From contig NC_053392.1 of the NCBI RefSeq assembly GCF_905171765.1, positions 345,294,995-345,358,994 on the forward strand: 64,000 bases of DNA. The letters are read 5' to 3'. This document shows, one piece after another, positions 1 through 12,225 of the stretch (the first letter of the stretch is position 1; every line of letters begins with the position of its first letter). Position numbers and translations under genes: made by a program. Source of the DNA: Bufo bufo (taxonomy: Eukaryota; Chordata; Amphibia; Anura; Bufonidae). Under the pieces are notes generated by a model. It had not been told where the DNA came from and did not search any database. It saw only the letters and a program-made list of their open reading frames with translations.

Positions 1-729
1 TTTCCCTACATATTGAATCCCACATGAACAAGTGGCAAGGTATATCAGCCCCGTAGTCCTACAATTAATAAATGTTTTAATATCGTAAGATCGGCCCGTA
101 TACGTGCTTGTAAAAATGCTGCCCTTTTTGATGGAACTGCAGGCGATGCATTTACCACATCTAAACTTATGTAACCAATTGGAACCTTATGGTACTGGTT
201 GATGGAAGCTATGTACCAGGCGGTCTCTGATGCTACGGCCGCGTCGGTATGTGATTGCTGGATACTTACCAACCAGGTGTCCCACGTCCGGGTCTGCACG
301 TAAGATGCCCCAAAATTCTGACAATATATCCCTTACCACTTCATGCGATTCATCAAAGTTGCCTATGATGCGAATCTGTTCCGATGTTTCACTCCTTTGC
401 CGTGGGTTAAGTAGTGAAGCTCTTTCACAACTAAGGGCATGTTGTGAACCCTGACTGTGAACCCTCCTAGGGTACCCCTGACATCTAAATCTTTGCTGTA
501 AGTCTGCCTCCAACACCTGGAAATCCCGCTTAGTCGAGCAGTTGCGCCTCAGTCGCAAATACTGGCCCTTAGGGATCCCACGTTTAAGGGCCTGCGGATG
601 ACAGCTATTCCAGCCTAACAAGCTGTTCGTGGCTGTCTTTTTACAGAACAACCGCATACCCAAGGTACCATCTTCTCTCTTGTAGATAGTTAGGTCGATA
701 AATGTGATGCTAGATGGGTGAGTTTCCAA
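1..729 (-). pseudogene. PLE reverse transcriptase C-terminus and GIY-YIG start (degraded)
   Basis: From 729 the frame reads through a PLE thumb-region signature: FIDLTIYK, then KKTATNSLLGWNSCHP, then IPKGQYLRLRRNCS and a QQRFRCQGYP stretch. After a frame change near 187 it reads FRCGKCIACSS, the Cys-rich linker typical of PLEs. It ends at the window edge with TGLIYLATCSCGIQYVG, the GIY...YVG core of the nuclease that nicks target DNA for this retroelement class. The frame change and the missing RT core make it a non-functional relic. The assignment to the Neptune branch is by resemblance only. Confidence 0.75.
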
Positions 730-1557
730 TGTAAAGAATAGGCCCCAATCATTATTATTTAGCCTATACGATAATCCTAGTTGATCACAGCACTCTATCT
801 ATTCTGGCTGGTGTGGGTGCTCGTCAGGGGTTTGTTCCTGGCTCCACCTCCTGGAACTCAATTCGTGTCAAACAATTCAGACAGCACTCCAATTTTTTAT
901 GATGCTAATTGGTTTTTATTAGCCGGACATGGTGGTACACAAAGCAACGTTTCGGGCACCTAGGGTCAGGCAGAAGAGTGTCCACTGGACCGAGGGAAAG
1001 AGCCTTATTTTCTGTCCCTCAGCAGGTAATCATACATAGGTTGACCCCTCCCTAAAAAACTGCTCCGCGTACGTGAGCCTCTACCGCGTCTACCTCTATT
1101 ATGGGTCCTGCCTCGAAATGGGTCTGGTTGCACTGATTGTATGTTTTGTGTTCTAATTGAGCCTTCAGGGTTCCGTATCCAACTCAAGCGCCTTACTTTG
1201 TTTTTGACTGTAATCGAAAATGCGCCCCTCTTTGAAATCAGTGGTGTCCCTAACGTACTGAAAATGCTTACGCTCCTGTATTTGAGCAGTAAATCTCTCA
1301 ATTGTTTGCTGGAGTGTTTGCTACTTGCGTGGAAACTCAGGATTGTTCGCAAATTGCTTTAAAACCTCAATTAGTTCCCTCAGGGTAATAGTATTTTTGT
1401 CATATACTGTACGTTCCTCTTCTAATAGAAGAGACATAAGATGTAAGGAGGAGTCAATTAGCTCCCTTTCCAATTTTTTGAGGAATTCTGTAGAATGTAT
1501 TCGGGCCATAGGTGCAAGTGAAATCCTGAGGCCACGAGGTACAATCCAGAGTTTCAA
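1..1557 (-). mobile_element. Rearranged Penelope-like element fragment (Neptune-like), truncated by window edge
   Basis: Read on the minus strand, three PLE blocks lie side by side. At 1557-1005 are degraded frames resembling the PLE N-terminal region: a charged helical stretch with LERELIDSSLHLMSLLLEEE, then an Arg/Gly-rich stretch. At about 995-790 is a terminal-repeat-like block containing CCCGAAACGTTGC, an AATAAA-like signal and TTGGAGTGCTGTC. At 785-1 is the end of the reverse transcriptase and the start of a GIY-YIG nuclease. The RT core (motif A to the YxDD box) is missing between the first and third blocks. The order N-terminal part, terminal repeat, C-terminal part is not that of an intact element, so deletion or recombination between partial tandem copies is inferred. 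Confidence 0.7.
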
Positions 1558-1560
1558 GTA

Positions 1561-2480
1561 TGTTTCCAGTGTTTGAATTTCCTACCACCCTCTGAGGTTA
1601 TTTTTATGTGTTGGTTAGTAATTTAAAGGAACTATTTATGTTTGGCGGCTGTGATTCCACTGGTAATTGTGCATCTGAAAAAACTAATCTGGTTTCATTG
1701 GCCCAGCCTGAAGTGTTTACTCCACCTGACAGAAGATGGGGGAAACTGAGGTGCTACCTGATTATAGACCCTCTAAGCTAAGCCACTAAATTACAGACTG
1801 GATTCATGATGCGGAACAGTAGACAGAGTTAGGTAGGGCCAGTGAATATGTCAGGATAATGACTACTGTCATACACAAACCGGGATAGTGTAGCCTTAAA
1901 CTGCGTGGACTTGCACGGTCACCCTACACAGTGACCCACAACTGGACAACAGTCCCTGTACTGCGATATGTGAAGGGGAACACACCTAACAGAGACAAAC
2001 AGACACACAAACAGAATAAGAGTAGTCGTACGTTAAAAGGGTCGAAAGCCAGACGGTCAACACAGTACAGGTACCCCAGAGGCAAATGGAAAAACCAAAA
2101 CACACCAAAGAGTAAGAACCAGGAGATCAAATACGATACCAGAACGCCAGAAGCCAAAACCGTATTCATAAGTCCAATCCAGAAATCAAAGCCAGGGGAT
2201 TCTGCAATAGTAACAATGACCAGTAGTGGAGCCAAAGGATGGAAAATTCACCAGCATCTGTACTCTGCAGATGCCGGCCTTTATACTGAGGAACGGCAGC
2301 TCACGCCGACGAGCCTCGGCACACATCCTCATTGGTCCAGGTCTCTGAGGTCAATGATAGCCGGCCTGCACTCCATGACACATTATACATAACCAGAATC
2401 GGCAAATAATACATCTAAAACAGTGAGTTCCAGTTTTATGTAAGCATAATACGAAGTTATACAAGCTTGTCTTATACTAG
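1561..2480. other. No recognised feature
   Basis: I recognise nothing here. An open plus-strand frame at 1931-2392 (153 codons) is rich in Lys, Thr and Ser and shows no domain, splice context or repeat match that I can name. It may be the degraded 5' part of the neighbouring PLE fragment. Confidence 0.3.
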
Positions 2481-2720
2481 GGAGGGCTTTTATTAAGACT
2501 GGCGCATGCCTCTTTAACATTTATAGTACATCTCTGCAGGTCTGTGTACGCACTCTCTGTTCCTGTTTCACCTACTTTTTGGAAAAGCAGTGAGAGGTGT
2601 GCACCCCTCCCAAAAATAAATAAATACACATTTTTGCAGGCCAATTTGTGACTTTTTGATGTGAGATTACTGGTGTACAGGGTTAGAGACGTCATATAAA
2701 GCAATACCTTTCTGGAATGC

Positions 2721-3189
2721 AAACAATTTGGTTTCCTCGTTCTAAAGGAGAGTACAGTTTTACATATGAATGAGGAAGTAGAACAAAAATCTTTGCTTAT
2801 GGGTAAGCTCTGTAGGTAAGCAAGACTATATCAGCTACATGAAAGTTATAGACAAAAAAAAATTAGGTTTCATGAAAATATTTTCTATCGGTCGCACAAC
2901 CACTTCCATCATATTTAGAGTACTATAATCTGCATCACACATATATGAATAATAGACTTATACTATGATGAATAAAGGTTTAACTACTGTAGCAAATATG
3001 TGTGTAAATCAGAAATGTCAGGGTGTGTATCCACTATGACGAATTAGGCTTCATCTTTGATGTTTAATTAATCCACTAATTACCGTAACCATTTATAGGC
3101 TAGGATTACAAAACTATCCATTATAATTCCAGACATTCTTCTTCATGAAATTTTATTGTACCTTAGAAAGTATCATCAGTTTCTAAACA
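2721..3189. other. AT-rich DNA, nothing recognised
   Basis: AT-rich sequence without a long open frame, visible inverted ends or a repeat known to me. The same holds for 3426-4050. Confidence 0.3.
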
Positions 3190-3425
3190 GTGTTCAGACA
3201 GGTTTAAATAGCATATGAATACCCATTATATAAACTGATCTACTGTCAGCAAGACGAGATAAATTTAGCAACAAATCCCAGGGCTGATTGTACCATGTGC
3301 CTGATATTGTATAAACAGAGAAGATTCTACCTTCCATTAATCCTATAAAGGACTTTATTATTTCCAGCAGATCCATTACAAGAACACGGACACCCACTGA
3401 CGCATTTCAGGCTCTACATTAGCCC
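3190..3425 (-). mobile_element. Relic of a PLE terminal repeat with degraded hammerhead core
   Basis: On the minus strand, starting near 3425, the order ATGACTA, a GGCT/AGCC stem, TGAAATGCGTC, then an AATAAA-like signal matches the layout of PLE terminal repeats, which carry hammerhead ribozymes (established for this class). The catalytic CUGANGA box has two changes, while the GAAA box and a GUC cleavage triplet are kept. No coding part of a PLE is adjacent, so this looks like a solitary, old terminal repeat. Confidence 0.45.
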
Positions 3426-4056
3426 TTAGTCATAGCTACAAACGTGAACATGACCTAACTTTTTATATATACATATAAAATATACTAATAAGACACACCG
3501 CAATTACATGATATGGGCTGGAACCAGTAACAAAAAAATTGGATCCTGTCTCAGAACTAGGAACATACACTTTGTCCACAACAAATACAAGAATAAATCA
3601 TGAATAAAAGATTATCAGATTGGTGAGGGTCTGACTCTCAGCACATCTGCCAATTAGCCGTTTCAATGGACCACAGTGTTCGGATAATGGCTGCAACCTC
3701 TTTATACAATACACGTAGCACAGCACCCCGTACATTGTATGGCAGATGTGCTTGGTATTGGAGCTCAATCCCATTCTCTTATCCAAGCATCACAACTGCT
3801 CTATACAGCTGATTGCTGGAGGTGACAGGAGTTGGACTTCCACCTACCAGATATAGGATAGGTCTTCAAAATTGAAATCACAGAAAATCCCTTTAAGCTA
3901 ACAGACATAGGCCCAAGAATTTGCTGACCTAGCCGTGGGGTTTAGGATTTTGCACTCATGGTTTTGCAATAGTGCATCTCTCTTAGCTGAGGTCGCTGTG
4001 TAGAGAGTGTCAAGAGAAGAATACACCTTTTTACATACATCTATCCAATTAGGAGT

Positions 4057-4275
4057 TCATTCATTTATTTAATGCACATATATAGCGCTACTATAGCATC
4101 ACACTCTCCCCAATGGGGCTCACAATCTAAGTTCCCTGTCAGTATGTCTTTGGAGTGTGGGAGGAAACCCACGCAAACAAGGGGAGAATATACAAACTCC
4201 ATGCAGATGTTGTCCTGGTCGGATTCGAACCTAAGACCCCAGCGCTGCAAGGCACCACTGCTAACCACATGGGAG
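4057..4275 (-). mobile_element. L2-type LINE 3' end
   Basis: On the minus strand it reads GGTTCGAATCC, then TTTCCTCCCACACTCC and AAAGACATAC, then a GCGCTATATA block and an AATAAATGAATGAA tail. The TTTCCTCCCACACTCCAAAGACAT phrase is the well-known conserved tail of L2-group LINEs in fish and amphibians. GGTTCGAATCC resembles a tRNA B box, but no tRNA cloverleaf can be built around it. A second, shorter copy lies at 46938-47125. Confidence 0.6.
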
Positions 4276-4335
4276 CATGGGAATGGTTGTTACAGTAGAT
4301 AGAATAAATAGCATTTTGTGGGGACAGGTTCTCTT

Positions 4336-5260
4336 TACCCTTTTAGTGACCAGCCTGTTTTGGGCCTTAGTGACCAAGAAATAGTTTTTTCACTGTAACA
4401 TTTCAAGAACTGTAAGTTGCCATTTTTAATACCATCACAAATAACATGATAACTTTATTCTCTAGGTCAGTACGATTACAGCGATTCCAAATATATGTAT
4501 GTGTTTGTATATGTATATTATTTTTACATTTTACTACTTTTGTGCAATAAACCCCCCTTTTTTTTTTAAAGAGAAACTAAATGTTTTTTGCATCACCGCA
4601 TCTCAACACCCAGAATAATTTTTTCCCTATGGGGCTGAGTGAGGGCTTGTAGTTTTTATCGGTGTCATTCTGGGGTACAAAACACTTTTTTATTGCTTTT
4701 TATTCAATTTTTTCATAGCAAATAAGCAAAAACAGCAATTCTGGCATGGTTTTTTATTCTTTGTGTTTCTTTCTTTTTTCACAGTGTTCAACATACTAGA
4801 TAAATTACATTATAATTGTGTAGTGGGAGTTGTTATGTAAACGGGTATACCACATATGTGGAGGGGATTTTATTTTTGCAATTTTTTCCATTCAAAAGTA
4901 TTTTTTCAATGGTGTGTGTTTTTAACTTGGAGATTTTTTATAATAAAACTTTTTTTAAACATTTACTAGTCCCATTAGAGGACTTTAACAAGCTATCGTT
5001 TGATAACTTCTATAATACAATGCCATGCTAAGACATTGGCACCCAGAGATATAATTTCTGGGGTGCCAATGCCTGACAGAGGGAGCTCCATCCCTCTAAA
5101 CAGCTTAGATACACTACTGGCAGCAACATCTAAGTGGTTAAATGGCTCAAAACTGTGCTTCTGATAGATTGTGCCATTAGAGCAGGTGTGAGAGTCATGC
5201 TCCTGCTCTGCAGGCCTGTTAGTGACTGCTGTAAAAAGCTATATTGATGGTCACTAATGG
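4336..5260. repeat. Unclassified T-rich dispersed repeat
   Basis: A T-rich block beginning TTTTAGTGACCAGCC and ending near GGGTTAAAA, with phrases such as CTATGGGGCTGAGTGAGGGC that look like those in the longer T-rich elements at 8680-10890 and 27990-29313. No terminal repeat or target duplication could be fixed, so the class is open. Confidence 0.35.
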
Positions 5261-5283
5261 GTTAAAAAGATCTGCCATTTACA

Positions 5284-5424
5284 GGGGTTGTGCCAACGTT
5301 AAATGTTATTTTAATAAAACAGCATGAAAAACTAGGTATGCTCTCCTTCACTTGGGTGGGGCCCCAAAAGTGGGACCAGCACTTATCTGACATTGATGGC
5401 ATATCCTGGCCAAACCCCTTTAAG
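5284..5424. mobile_element. Partial TTAA-type MITE
   Basis: Reads ACAGGGGTTGTGCCAACG at one end and CCAAACCCCTTTAA at the other. These are degraded ends of the AAAGGGGTT-type elements seen many times in this window. The right TTAA is kept; the left is lost. Confidence 0.45.
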
Positions 5425-5556
5425 CCTATCACTGGCTGAAGAATCAACAAGCCAAATAGACAAATTGGGAAGTGGGAGATGAAATTGAAAGATTTCTGTT
5501 ATGGAATTAAAATTCAGAAAGAATATGCGCCCACTAAATATTGTTCAGGGAACCAA

Positions 5557-5730
5557 GGGGGAGATTTATCAAACTGGTGTAAAGTAGAACTGGCTTAGTT
5601 GTCCATGGCAACCAATCAGATTCCACCTTTCATTTTTCACAGCTCCTTTGGAAAATGAAAGGTAGAATCTGATTGGTTGCTATGGACAACTAAGCCAGTT
5701 CTACTTTACACCAGTTTGATAAATCCCCCC
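5557..5730. mobile_element. Hairpin MITE (GGGGGAGATTTATCAAA ends)
   Basis: The two halves are inverted copies of each other around AGCTCCTTTGGAAAATG, with ends GGGGGAGATTTATCAAA and TTTGATAAATCCCCC. The arm carries CAACCAATCAGATTCCACC and CTTTCATTTT. Other copies lie at the centre of the 19.1-19.9 kb palindrome, split around 23278-24388, and at 50470-50636. No target duplication was established, so the superfamily is unknown. Confidence 0.75.
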
Positions 5731-6081
5731 TCCCCCAAAGTGTTTGCTTGGAAGTGGTCACAGATTCTCTGTTTACTGTGTAGTAGTAATAGCTGATGGC
5801 GCTAAACCTTCATGTGGAGATGCTACTCATGGTGAATATCAGGGTCCTTTTACACAGGCAGGACCAACTGTTCATTCCAGATTATTAGCCTGTGTAAAAG
5901 GGCCCTAAAACTGTATGGCTATATACTGTATGAGCTAAAAACTGAATGGCTGTTTTTTCAAGCTCCATGCTCCAGTATGCCAAAGATTAGGCACTACATT
6001 CAATTCAACTTATAAGTTATGCTCGACCCCAAAGTGATAGAGAAATCTGAGAGATCAAGCACAGCATTGAAGTTAGCGTAA

Positions 6082-6343
6082 GGCCTCATGCACACGACCG
6101 TGCCGTTTTTTGTGGTCCGCAAACCGCGGATCCGCAAAAAACGGAAGCCGCCCGTGTGCCTTCCGCAATTTGCGGAACGGATTGTGCGGCCGTAAATATA
6201 ATGCCTATTCTTGTCTGCAAAGCGGGGCCACGGAACGGAGCAACGGATGCGGACACCACACGGAGTGCTGTCCGCATCTTTTGCGGCCCCATTGAAGTGA
6301 ATGAGTCCGCATCCGAGCCGCCAAAACGGCCATACACATGAAA
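6082..6343. mobile_element. TAA-type MITE, CTCATGCACACG family
   Basis: Left end GGCCTCATGCACACGACCG follows TAA (6079-6081); a worn right end is followed by TAA at 6344-6346. The interior is palindromic around GCGGAxx words. TAA duplication fits PIF/Harbinger (TWA), which is an inference from target length. Confidence 0.6.
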
Positions 6344-6346
6344 TAA

Positions 6347-8181
6347 AGGTCAGCTAATGCATGCGATTTTGCCAATTTTGGCCGACCATCATTTGAAAAC
6401 TTATCAGCGGTAGTTAGCAAATTTTATTTCCTCGTCAGTAGCTGGTGAGTCATATGAGGACATAACATTGCACATACGGTATGAAGATAAGGCATTTACA
6501 AATAGGTGACTTGATGGAGCGCCAGGTGCCGTGTTTGCATTACAATGTCTACAGTACAATTTTGGTTATTAGAACACTGCATTCCTTATAAAATGGCACA
6601 ATTACTGGGGAAATCATCAAACATTTCAATGGGTATACATATTTTACGTAAAAAGTCTTCACACATATTCACCACTTATCTCTGATGACTTTCCCAAACA
6701 TGCAATTTAAAGATACAGTTGGCAGTTTTGAGAATTTCTCAAACAAAAATGCCTTTGCACATAAACCCAACATGTGAACACTGACCATGCTCCGTAGCAA
6801 CACCCACCACCAGAGAATGCACCCACTGACAACATTGACCAAAAAAAACCAGTAAAATTATTCTTTAGGTATGTATAAGGCACTGTTCACATCTGTTTAT
6901 AATGGGATGTGTTGTACAGAGGTGTTCCATGCACTGCACTGACTTACAAATGAAGCCTTCAATGCAGTTATAAACTCAGCCATAGGCATCTTTCACACAT
7001 CCATGACAAGGTGGTCAGTGGTTCATCCGTGAAGATGTCTGTGATGCATTAGGGTTTGGTCCATTTTTTGACCTCCATGCATCATCCATATTCAATGGAA
7101 ACTGCTAGGCTAAAAACTAATTTCCAGAGCATCTGCTAACAGAGATCCATGAAAACCATGGACCAAACATGGATGGCATCTGTGTTATGTCTGAGGTTTT
7201 CATGGACCCATAGACTATAATGTGGGTGAGGCGGGAATTATAATTAAGGACAAAAATAGGGTATGCTTCCACAGACCCGTGATCTGCTGAGAACCACTGA
7301 TGTATGAACACACACACTAAAGTCAATGGATATGGGTGCCACCTGTGAAGACCACGATTGCCTGATGTGTGAAAAGGCTTTATCCTTCTTTGAGGGACAC
7401 ACATACAATTCAGAAATGATGCCAAGCATGTCATAAGATGTACTTTAGAGGCAGGCATTAGTAAGATGTTGACAAAGGGTTAAACCAGTAAGCCCTGAGA
7501 ATTTGGCAGTGCTGCACACTGCTAGGCCTACTTGCTGAACTAGTCAAGTAGGAGGTACATTGTTAACCTCAGAATATATTTTTGCTCTAGTTTATCAGTA
7601 TCACCTAGAGAGCTTGTAAATACACAAAATGCGTAGGGATGGGTGAGGATTCCTCTGCAGTCACAGTACATATTACATAATGGTTTTTATAATAATAATA
7701 ATCATAACAATCAATGTGTTTTAATAGGTGCCTTTTATGTATCATTGAAATACGACTGAAAAACTGCAGTGGTGAAAGGGCAAAACTCCAATCCATCTGC
7801 CAATCAATCATCACGCAACATATACAGATCTAAAATGCTATCGTGGTTTGCAGCTTTATATACACATTTTATGTCATTTAAACCCCTCATCAATATACAA
7901 AGCTCATTTCTACCTTATAATTATAGTGTGTACTTTTATATAGCATCACTAAACCGATTCATTTAGTGGCAGCAAGGTACATATAGGCCACTGATCTATG
8001 CAAATTGTAATAGCTCCATATAAGTTATGGAGGTAATAAACTAGCTAATTTCCAGGTGATAACTATAATTGTACCAAAACTTTATACTCATAACAACTCT
8101 AGAAATATACAGACGTACCTAAAATACATACTCACAGAAAAAAAAAGATTTCCCCATATGATAAGGCCACTGACGATAGAT
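6347..8181. other. Mostly unrecognised intronic DNA
   Basis: No gene or intact element is visible. The stretch 6980-7460 holds scattered words such as TTCATCCGTGAAGATG and CACATCCATGAC on both strands, suggesting one or two very old MITEs of the CACACG type. The remainder is AT-rich with nothing I can name. Confidence 0.35.
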
Positions 8182-8184
8182 TAA

Positions 8185-8481
8185 GGCTCCATTCACCCGT
8201 CTGCAATTCTATTTTGCGGAACGTAATTGCGGACCCATTCAATTCTATGGGGCCACACTATGTGCTGCCCGGATACGGAAATGCGGATCCGCACTTCCGG
8301 GTCCGCAATTCCGTTCCCGAAAAAAAATAGAACATGTCCTATTCTTGTTCGCAATTGCGGACAATATTAGGCATTTTCTATTATAGTGCCGGCGATGTGC
8401 AGTCCATAAATGCGGAATGCACATTGCCGGTGTCCGTGTTTTGCGGATCCGCAAAACACATACGGATGTGTGAATGGACCC
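8185..8481. mobile_element. TAA-type MITE, CTCCATTCAC family
   Basis: Starts GGCTCCATTCACCCGTC after TAA (8182-8184) and ends TGTGAATGGACCC before TAA (8482-8484): inverted ends and an exact 3-bp duplication. Closely similar in sequence to the copy at 26263-26573. Confidence 0.8.
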
Positions 8482-8587
8482 TAAGATGACATTTCCCTTA
8501 CTATTTCACCCCATAATAATAATTACTGTACCTGTGGTTCATGGCAGAGAGGGGGTGCTGAGATCCATTACCTACCTGCCTTTCTTA

Positions 8588-11283
8588 TAAAGGGCTTCTG
8601 TCACCCCACTAAACTCATTTTTTTTTTTTGTGTACTTATAATCTCTATCCTGCCATATTGCCATACATTATGTTATTAACCACTTGCCATCTGGGCCATT
8701 TGCCCCCTTCCTGACCAGGCCTAATTTTGCAAAACTGACATATCTCACTTTATGTGGTAATAACTTTGGAACGCCTTTACTTATCCAAGTCATTCAGAGA
8801 TTGTTTTCTCGTGACACATTGTACTTCATGATAGTCATAAATTTGAGTCAAAATATTTCACCTTTATTTATGAAAAAATCCCAAATTTACCAAAAATTTA
8901 GAAAAATTCGCAATTTTCTAAGTTTCAATTTCTCTGCTTTTAAAACAGAAAGTGATACCTCATAAATATTTATTATTTAACATTCCCCATATGTCTACTT
9001 TATGTTGGCATCATTTTGGAAATGTCATTTTATTTTTTTAGGACGTTAGAAGGCTTAGAAGTTTAGAAGCAATTCTTCAAATTTTTAAGAAAATTGACAA
9101 AACCCACTTTTTAAGGACCAGTTCAGGTCTGAAGTCAATTTGTGGGGCCTGCATAGTGGATGCCCCCATAAATGACCCCATTGTAGAAACTACACCCCTC
9201 AAGTTACTTAAAACCGATTTTACAAACTTTGTTAACCCTTTAGGCGTTCCACAAGAATTAAAGGAAAATGGAGATCAAATTTTTAAATTTCACTTTTTTG
9301 GCAGATTTTCCATTTTAATCAAATTTTTTCTTTAACACATCGATGGTTAACAGCCAAACAAAACTCAATATTTATTACCCAGATTCTGTGGTTTACAGAA
9401 ACACCCCACATGTGGTCATAAACTGCTGTATGGGCACACGGCAGGGCGCAGAAGAAAAGGAACTCCACATGGTTTTTAGATGCCATGTCCCATTTGAAGC
9501 CCCCCTGATGCACCCTTACAGTAGAAACTCCCAAGAAGTGATCCCATTTTTGAAACTAGGGGATAAGGTGCCAGTTTAATTGCTACTATTTTTGGGTACA
9601 TATGATTTTTTGATCATTCATTATAACACTTTATGGGGCAAGGTGACCAAAAAATTAGTTGTTTTAGCACAGTTTCTATTTATTTATTTATTTTTACAGC
9701 GTTCACCTGAGGGGTTCAGTCAAGTGACATTTTTATAGAGCAGATCGTTTTTGATCACTTGGTGTTGCACTTTTTGTGATGTAAGGTGACAAAAATTGCT
9801 TGTTTTGACACAGTTTTTTTTTACGGTGTTCATCTGAGGGGTTAGGTCATGTGATATTTTTATAGAGCTGGTTTTTAAGGACGCGGCAATACCTAATATG
9901 TATACTTTTTTTTATTTGTTTCACTTTAACACAATAATAGCATTTTTGAAACCCAAAAAATTATGTTTTAGTGTCTCCATGTTCTAAGAGCTATAGTTTT
10001 TTTTATTTTTTGAGAGATTTTCTTATGTAGTGGCTCATTTTTTGCGGGATGAGGTGACAGTTTTATTGGTACCATTTTCTGGGACATACGCATTTTTGAT
10101 CACTTGGTGTTGCACTTTTTGTGATGTAAGGTGACAAAAATTGCTTGTTTTGACATTTTTTTTTTTATTTACGGTGTTCATCCGAGGGGGGTTAGGTCAT
10201 GTGATATTTTTATAGAGCTGGTTTTTACGGACGCAGCAATACCAAATATGTCTATTTTATTTTATTTTTTCTTTTTAAAAAAATAAATTATTCCTTACTT
10301 GGGGAATTTTTTTTTTTACATGTCAAACCTTTTTTTTTTTTTTTTAACCCTTTCTTTTTTTTATTTTATTTTTTACACTTTTCGTCCCCAATAAGGTCAT
10401 ACAAGACCTCTGGGGGACATTTACTTCACTTTTTCTTTTTTTTTTCACTTTTGATTTCTCCTGTAACTGGGGCTGACATAGTAGCCCCAGTTACAGGAGA
10501 AATACACCCCCCAGAGAGGCTGTACAGCAGAATACAACGCTGTACAGCCTCAGTGCAGGGCTGATCGAGGTCTCTGAAAGACCTCACACAGCTCCTGCAC
10601 TCTCCGGTCACAGCGGTCACACGATCGCCGGGCCGGAACAGGAAGAGCATAGCGCTTCCTGCTCTGCATACACAGCGCTCGGTGTATGCAGCGATCTAGA
10701 AGGCAGGGACACCTGGGCACTGTCCCTGCCTTCTCTCTGGGTTGCCCTGCTGTCACTGACAGCGGGCAACCCGATCAGCAGCTGCACGATTAGCGTGCAG
10801 CTGCAGTTTCTGAACGGACGTTCTGGAACGTCCATTCAGAAATAGAGATCCACCTCCCGGACGTTTATATCCTATGGGCGGACGGGAGGTGGTTAATAAT
10901 TTTTGTTCTCTTTCGGTGACGTCGTCGGCGCAGGCGCACTGAGGGAGTGCTGAGGAGGCGAGCCTCCTTATCTCAGAGTGCCTGCGCCGAATCAACACAG
11001 GCGCGCGATTTTTTAAATGCTGACAGGGCCGGCTGGAGGAGGAGATCGCGGCTGGCCCTGTCAATCAACAGAAGGAGGGGGCGGTTTTCTGCGGCTGCTA
11101 CCAGCAAGTAGACGCCCTACTTGCTGGTAGAAAGGTAATTAGCATATCATAAAAGTAAGTTTTTTGCTAAATCTACTGAACGAAAATGATTAATAACATA
11201 ATGTATGGCAATATGGCAGGATAGGGATTATAAGTACCAAAAAAAAGAAAAAAAGAGTTTAGTGGGGTGACAGAAGCCCTTTA
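8588..11283. mobile_element. 2.7-kb element with ~90-bp inverted ends and nested T-rich repeat
   Basis: Left end AAAGGGCTTCTGTCACCCC and right end GGGGTGACAGAAGCCCTTT are inverted copies extending about 90 bp to the matching words TATGTTATT and AATAACATA. The right side is flanked by TTAA; the left reads TTAT. It holds GC-rich inner arms (10890-11180) with GCGCAGGCGCACTGAG and CAGTGCGCC-like words. A second element begins at about 8680. No transposase is present. Confidence 0.6.
8680..10893. repeat. Nested T-rich element with TTAACCAC ends
   Basis: Starts TTAACCACTTGCCATC and ends GGGAGGTGGTTAA, so its tips are inverted. The interior has several degenerate internal duplications: TGATCACTTGGTGTTGCAC occurs near 9755 and 10095, and GTTCATCTGAGGGG-like words recur. 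A reverse-oriented relative lies at 27990-29313 and a short one at 59160-59375. This family opens with words like CCTTAAGGACCAGG in frogs; I know no class name for it. Confidence 0.5.
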
Positions 11284-11706
11284 AAGCGATTGCCCCACCT
11301 AAGACACTGATGGCATGACATAAATGTTGTTTATAGGTGGGGATTGCTCCTATTGGGAGAGTGAGGATCCTACAACTTCAACAGACTTCAGTGCTCAAGG
11401 GTCCCCTGTTCTACTTTACCACTGAAGGTGCTTTATTCTTTATGACTGCTTGTGTACCAAACTTCTGCCCGACAACTGACTCTGATTCTCCACTACCTGC
11501 CCTGACCTTAGCCTGTCTCCTGACTATAAGTATTGCCTGACCTCTCAGTGCTTTGCACTGGTGTCTCTGACCCCTGAGGGCCGGCCGCCAACTATACCAG
11601 GACAGTCTCAAGTGTTAGCGGTCTGGTTCGTCCTCTGTACCAAAGACCAGATCCCTGTATAGCAGGTTAAAAGATGAACAGGGGACCGCCAAGATAATGC
11701 TCTTAA

Positions 11707-12162
11707 AGGGAACCTGTCACCAGTTTTATGGTGTCCTAACTAAGGGCAACATAAATAAGTGACTGATTCTCTTAGCACAATGCTGGGTCACTTTCTTTAA
11801 TTGACCCAGTCAATCTGCCAACATCTTGTATTGAAAAGCTACAGCTGATAATGATGAGTCATGAATATTCATGAGCCCCTGACTCTCCCCGCCCACCTGC
11901 TGCTGAATAACAGTTTGTTTCCATATGAATCAGCAGCAGGTGGGCAGGGGAGTGGCTATAGCTCTGAAGTAAATATACGCTGGACTCAATGACATCACGC
12001 CGGACTCCAATCAGCTCATTAGCATGCGGCATCTTTGTGTGTATATTATGAGGTAACCATCTGTCACTCCAGTAAGTGAATACATCTAAGGTACTTTTTA
12101 GTAGTTAATGATTGTATATAATTAGTTACATTATAATCAAATATCCACATGACAGGTTCCCT
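11707..12162. mobile_element. TTAA-type MITE (AGGGAACCTGTCA ends)
   Basis: Flanked by TTAA at 11703-11706 and 12163-12166. The ends AGGGAACCTGTCACC and CATGACAGGTTCCCT are inverted. The interior has a palindrome built on CCACCTGCTGCTGA and TCAGCAGCAGGTGG (11895-11944). Confidence 0.75.
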
Positions 12163-12225
12163 TTAAGTCAAGATCAAAGTCAAACCGGTTAGTTGGTACA
12201 GTAGGTCCACACCCACTGCCCGTAA

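Noticed and set aside
1931..2392. 153-codon plus-strand open frame
   Set aside because: Low-complexity Lys/Thr/Ser content, no domain, and a position next to a PLE fragment; not enough to call a gene.
4195..4275. tRNA-like B box GGTTCGAATCC (minus strand)
   Set aside because: No A box or cloverleaf at proper spacing; the word belongs to the L2-type repeat tail.
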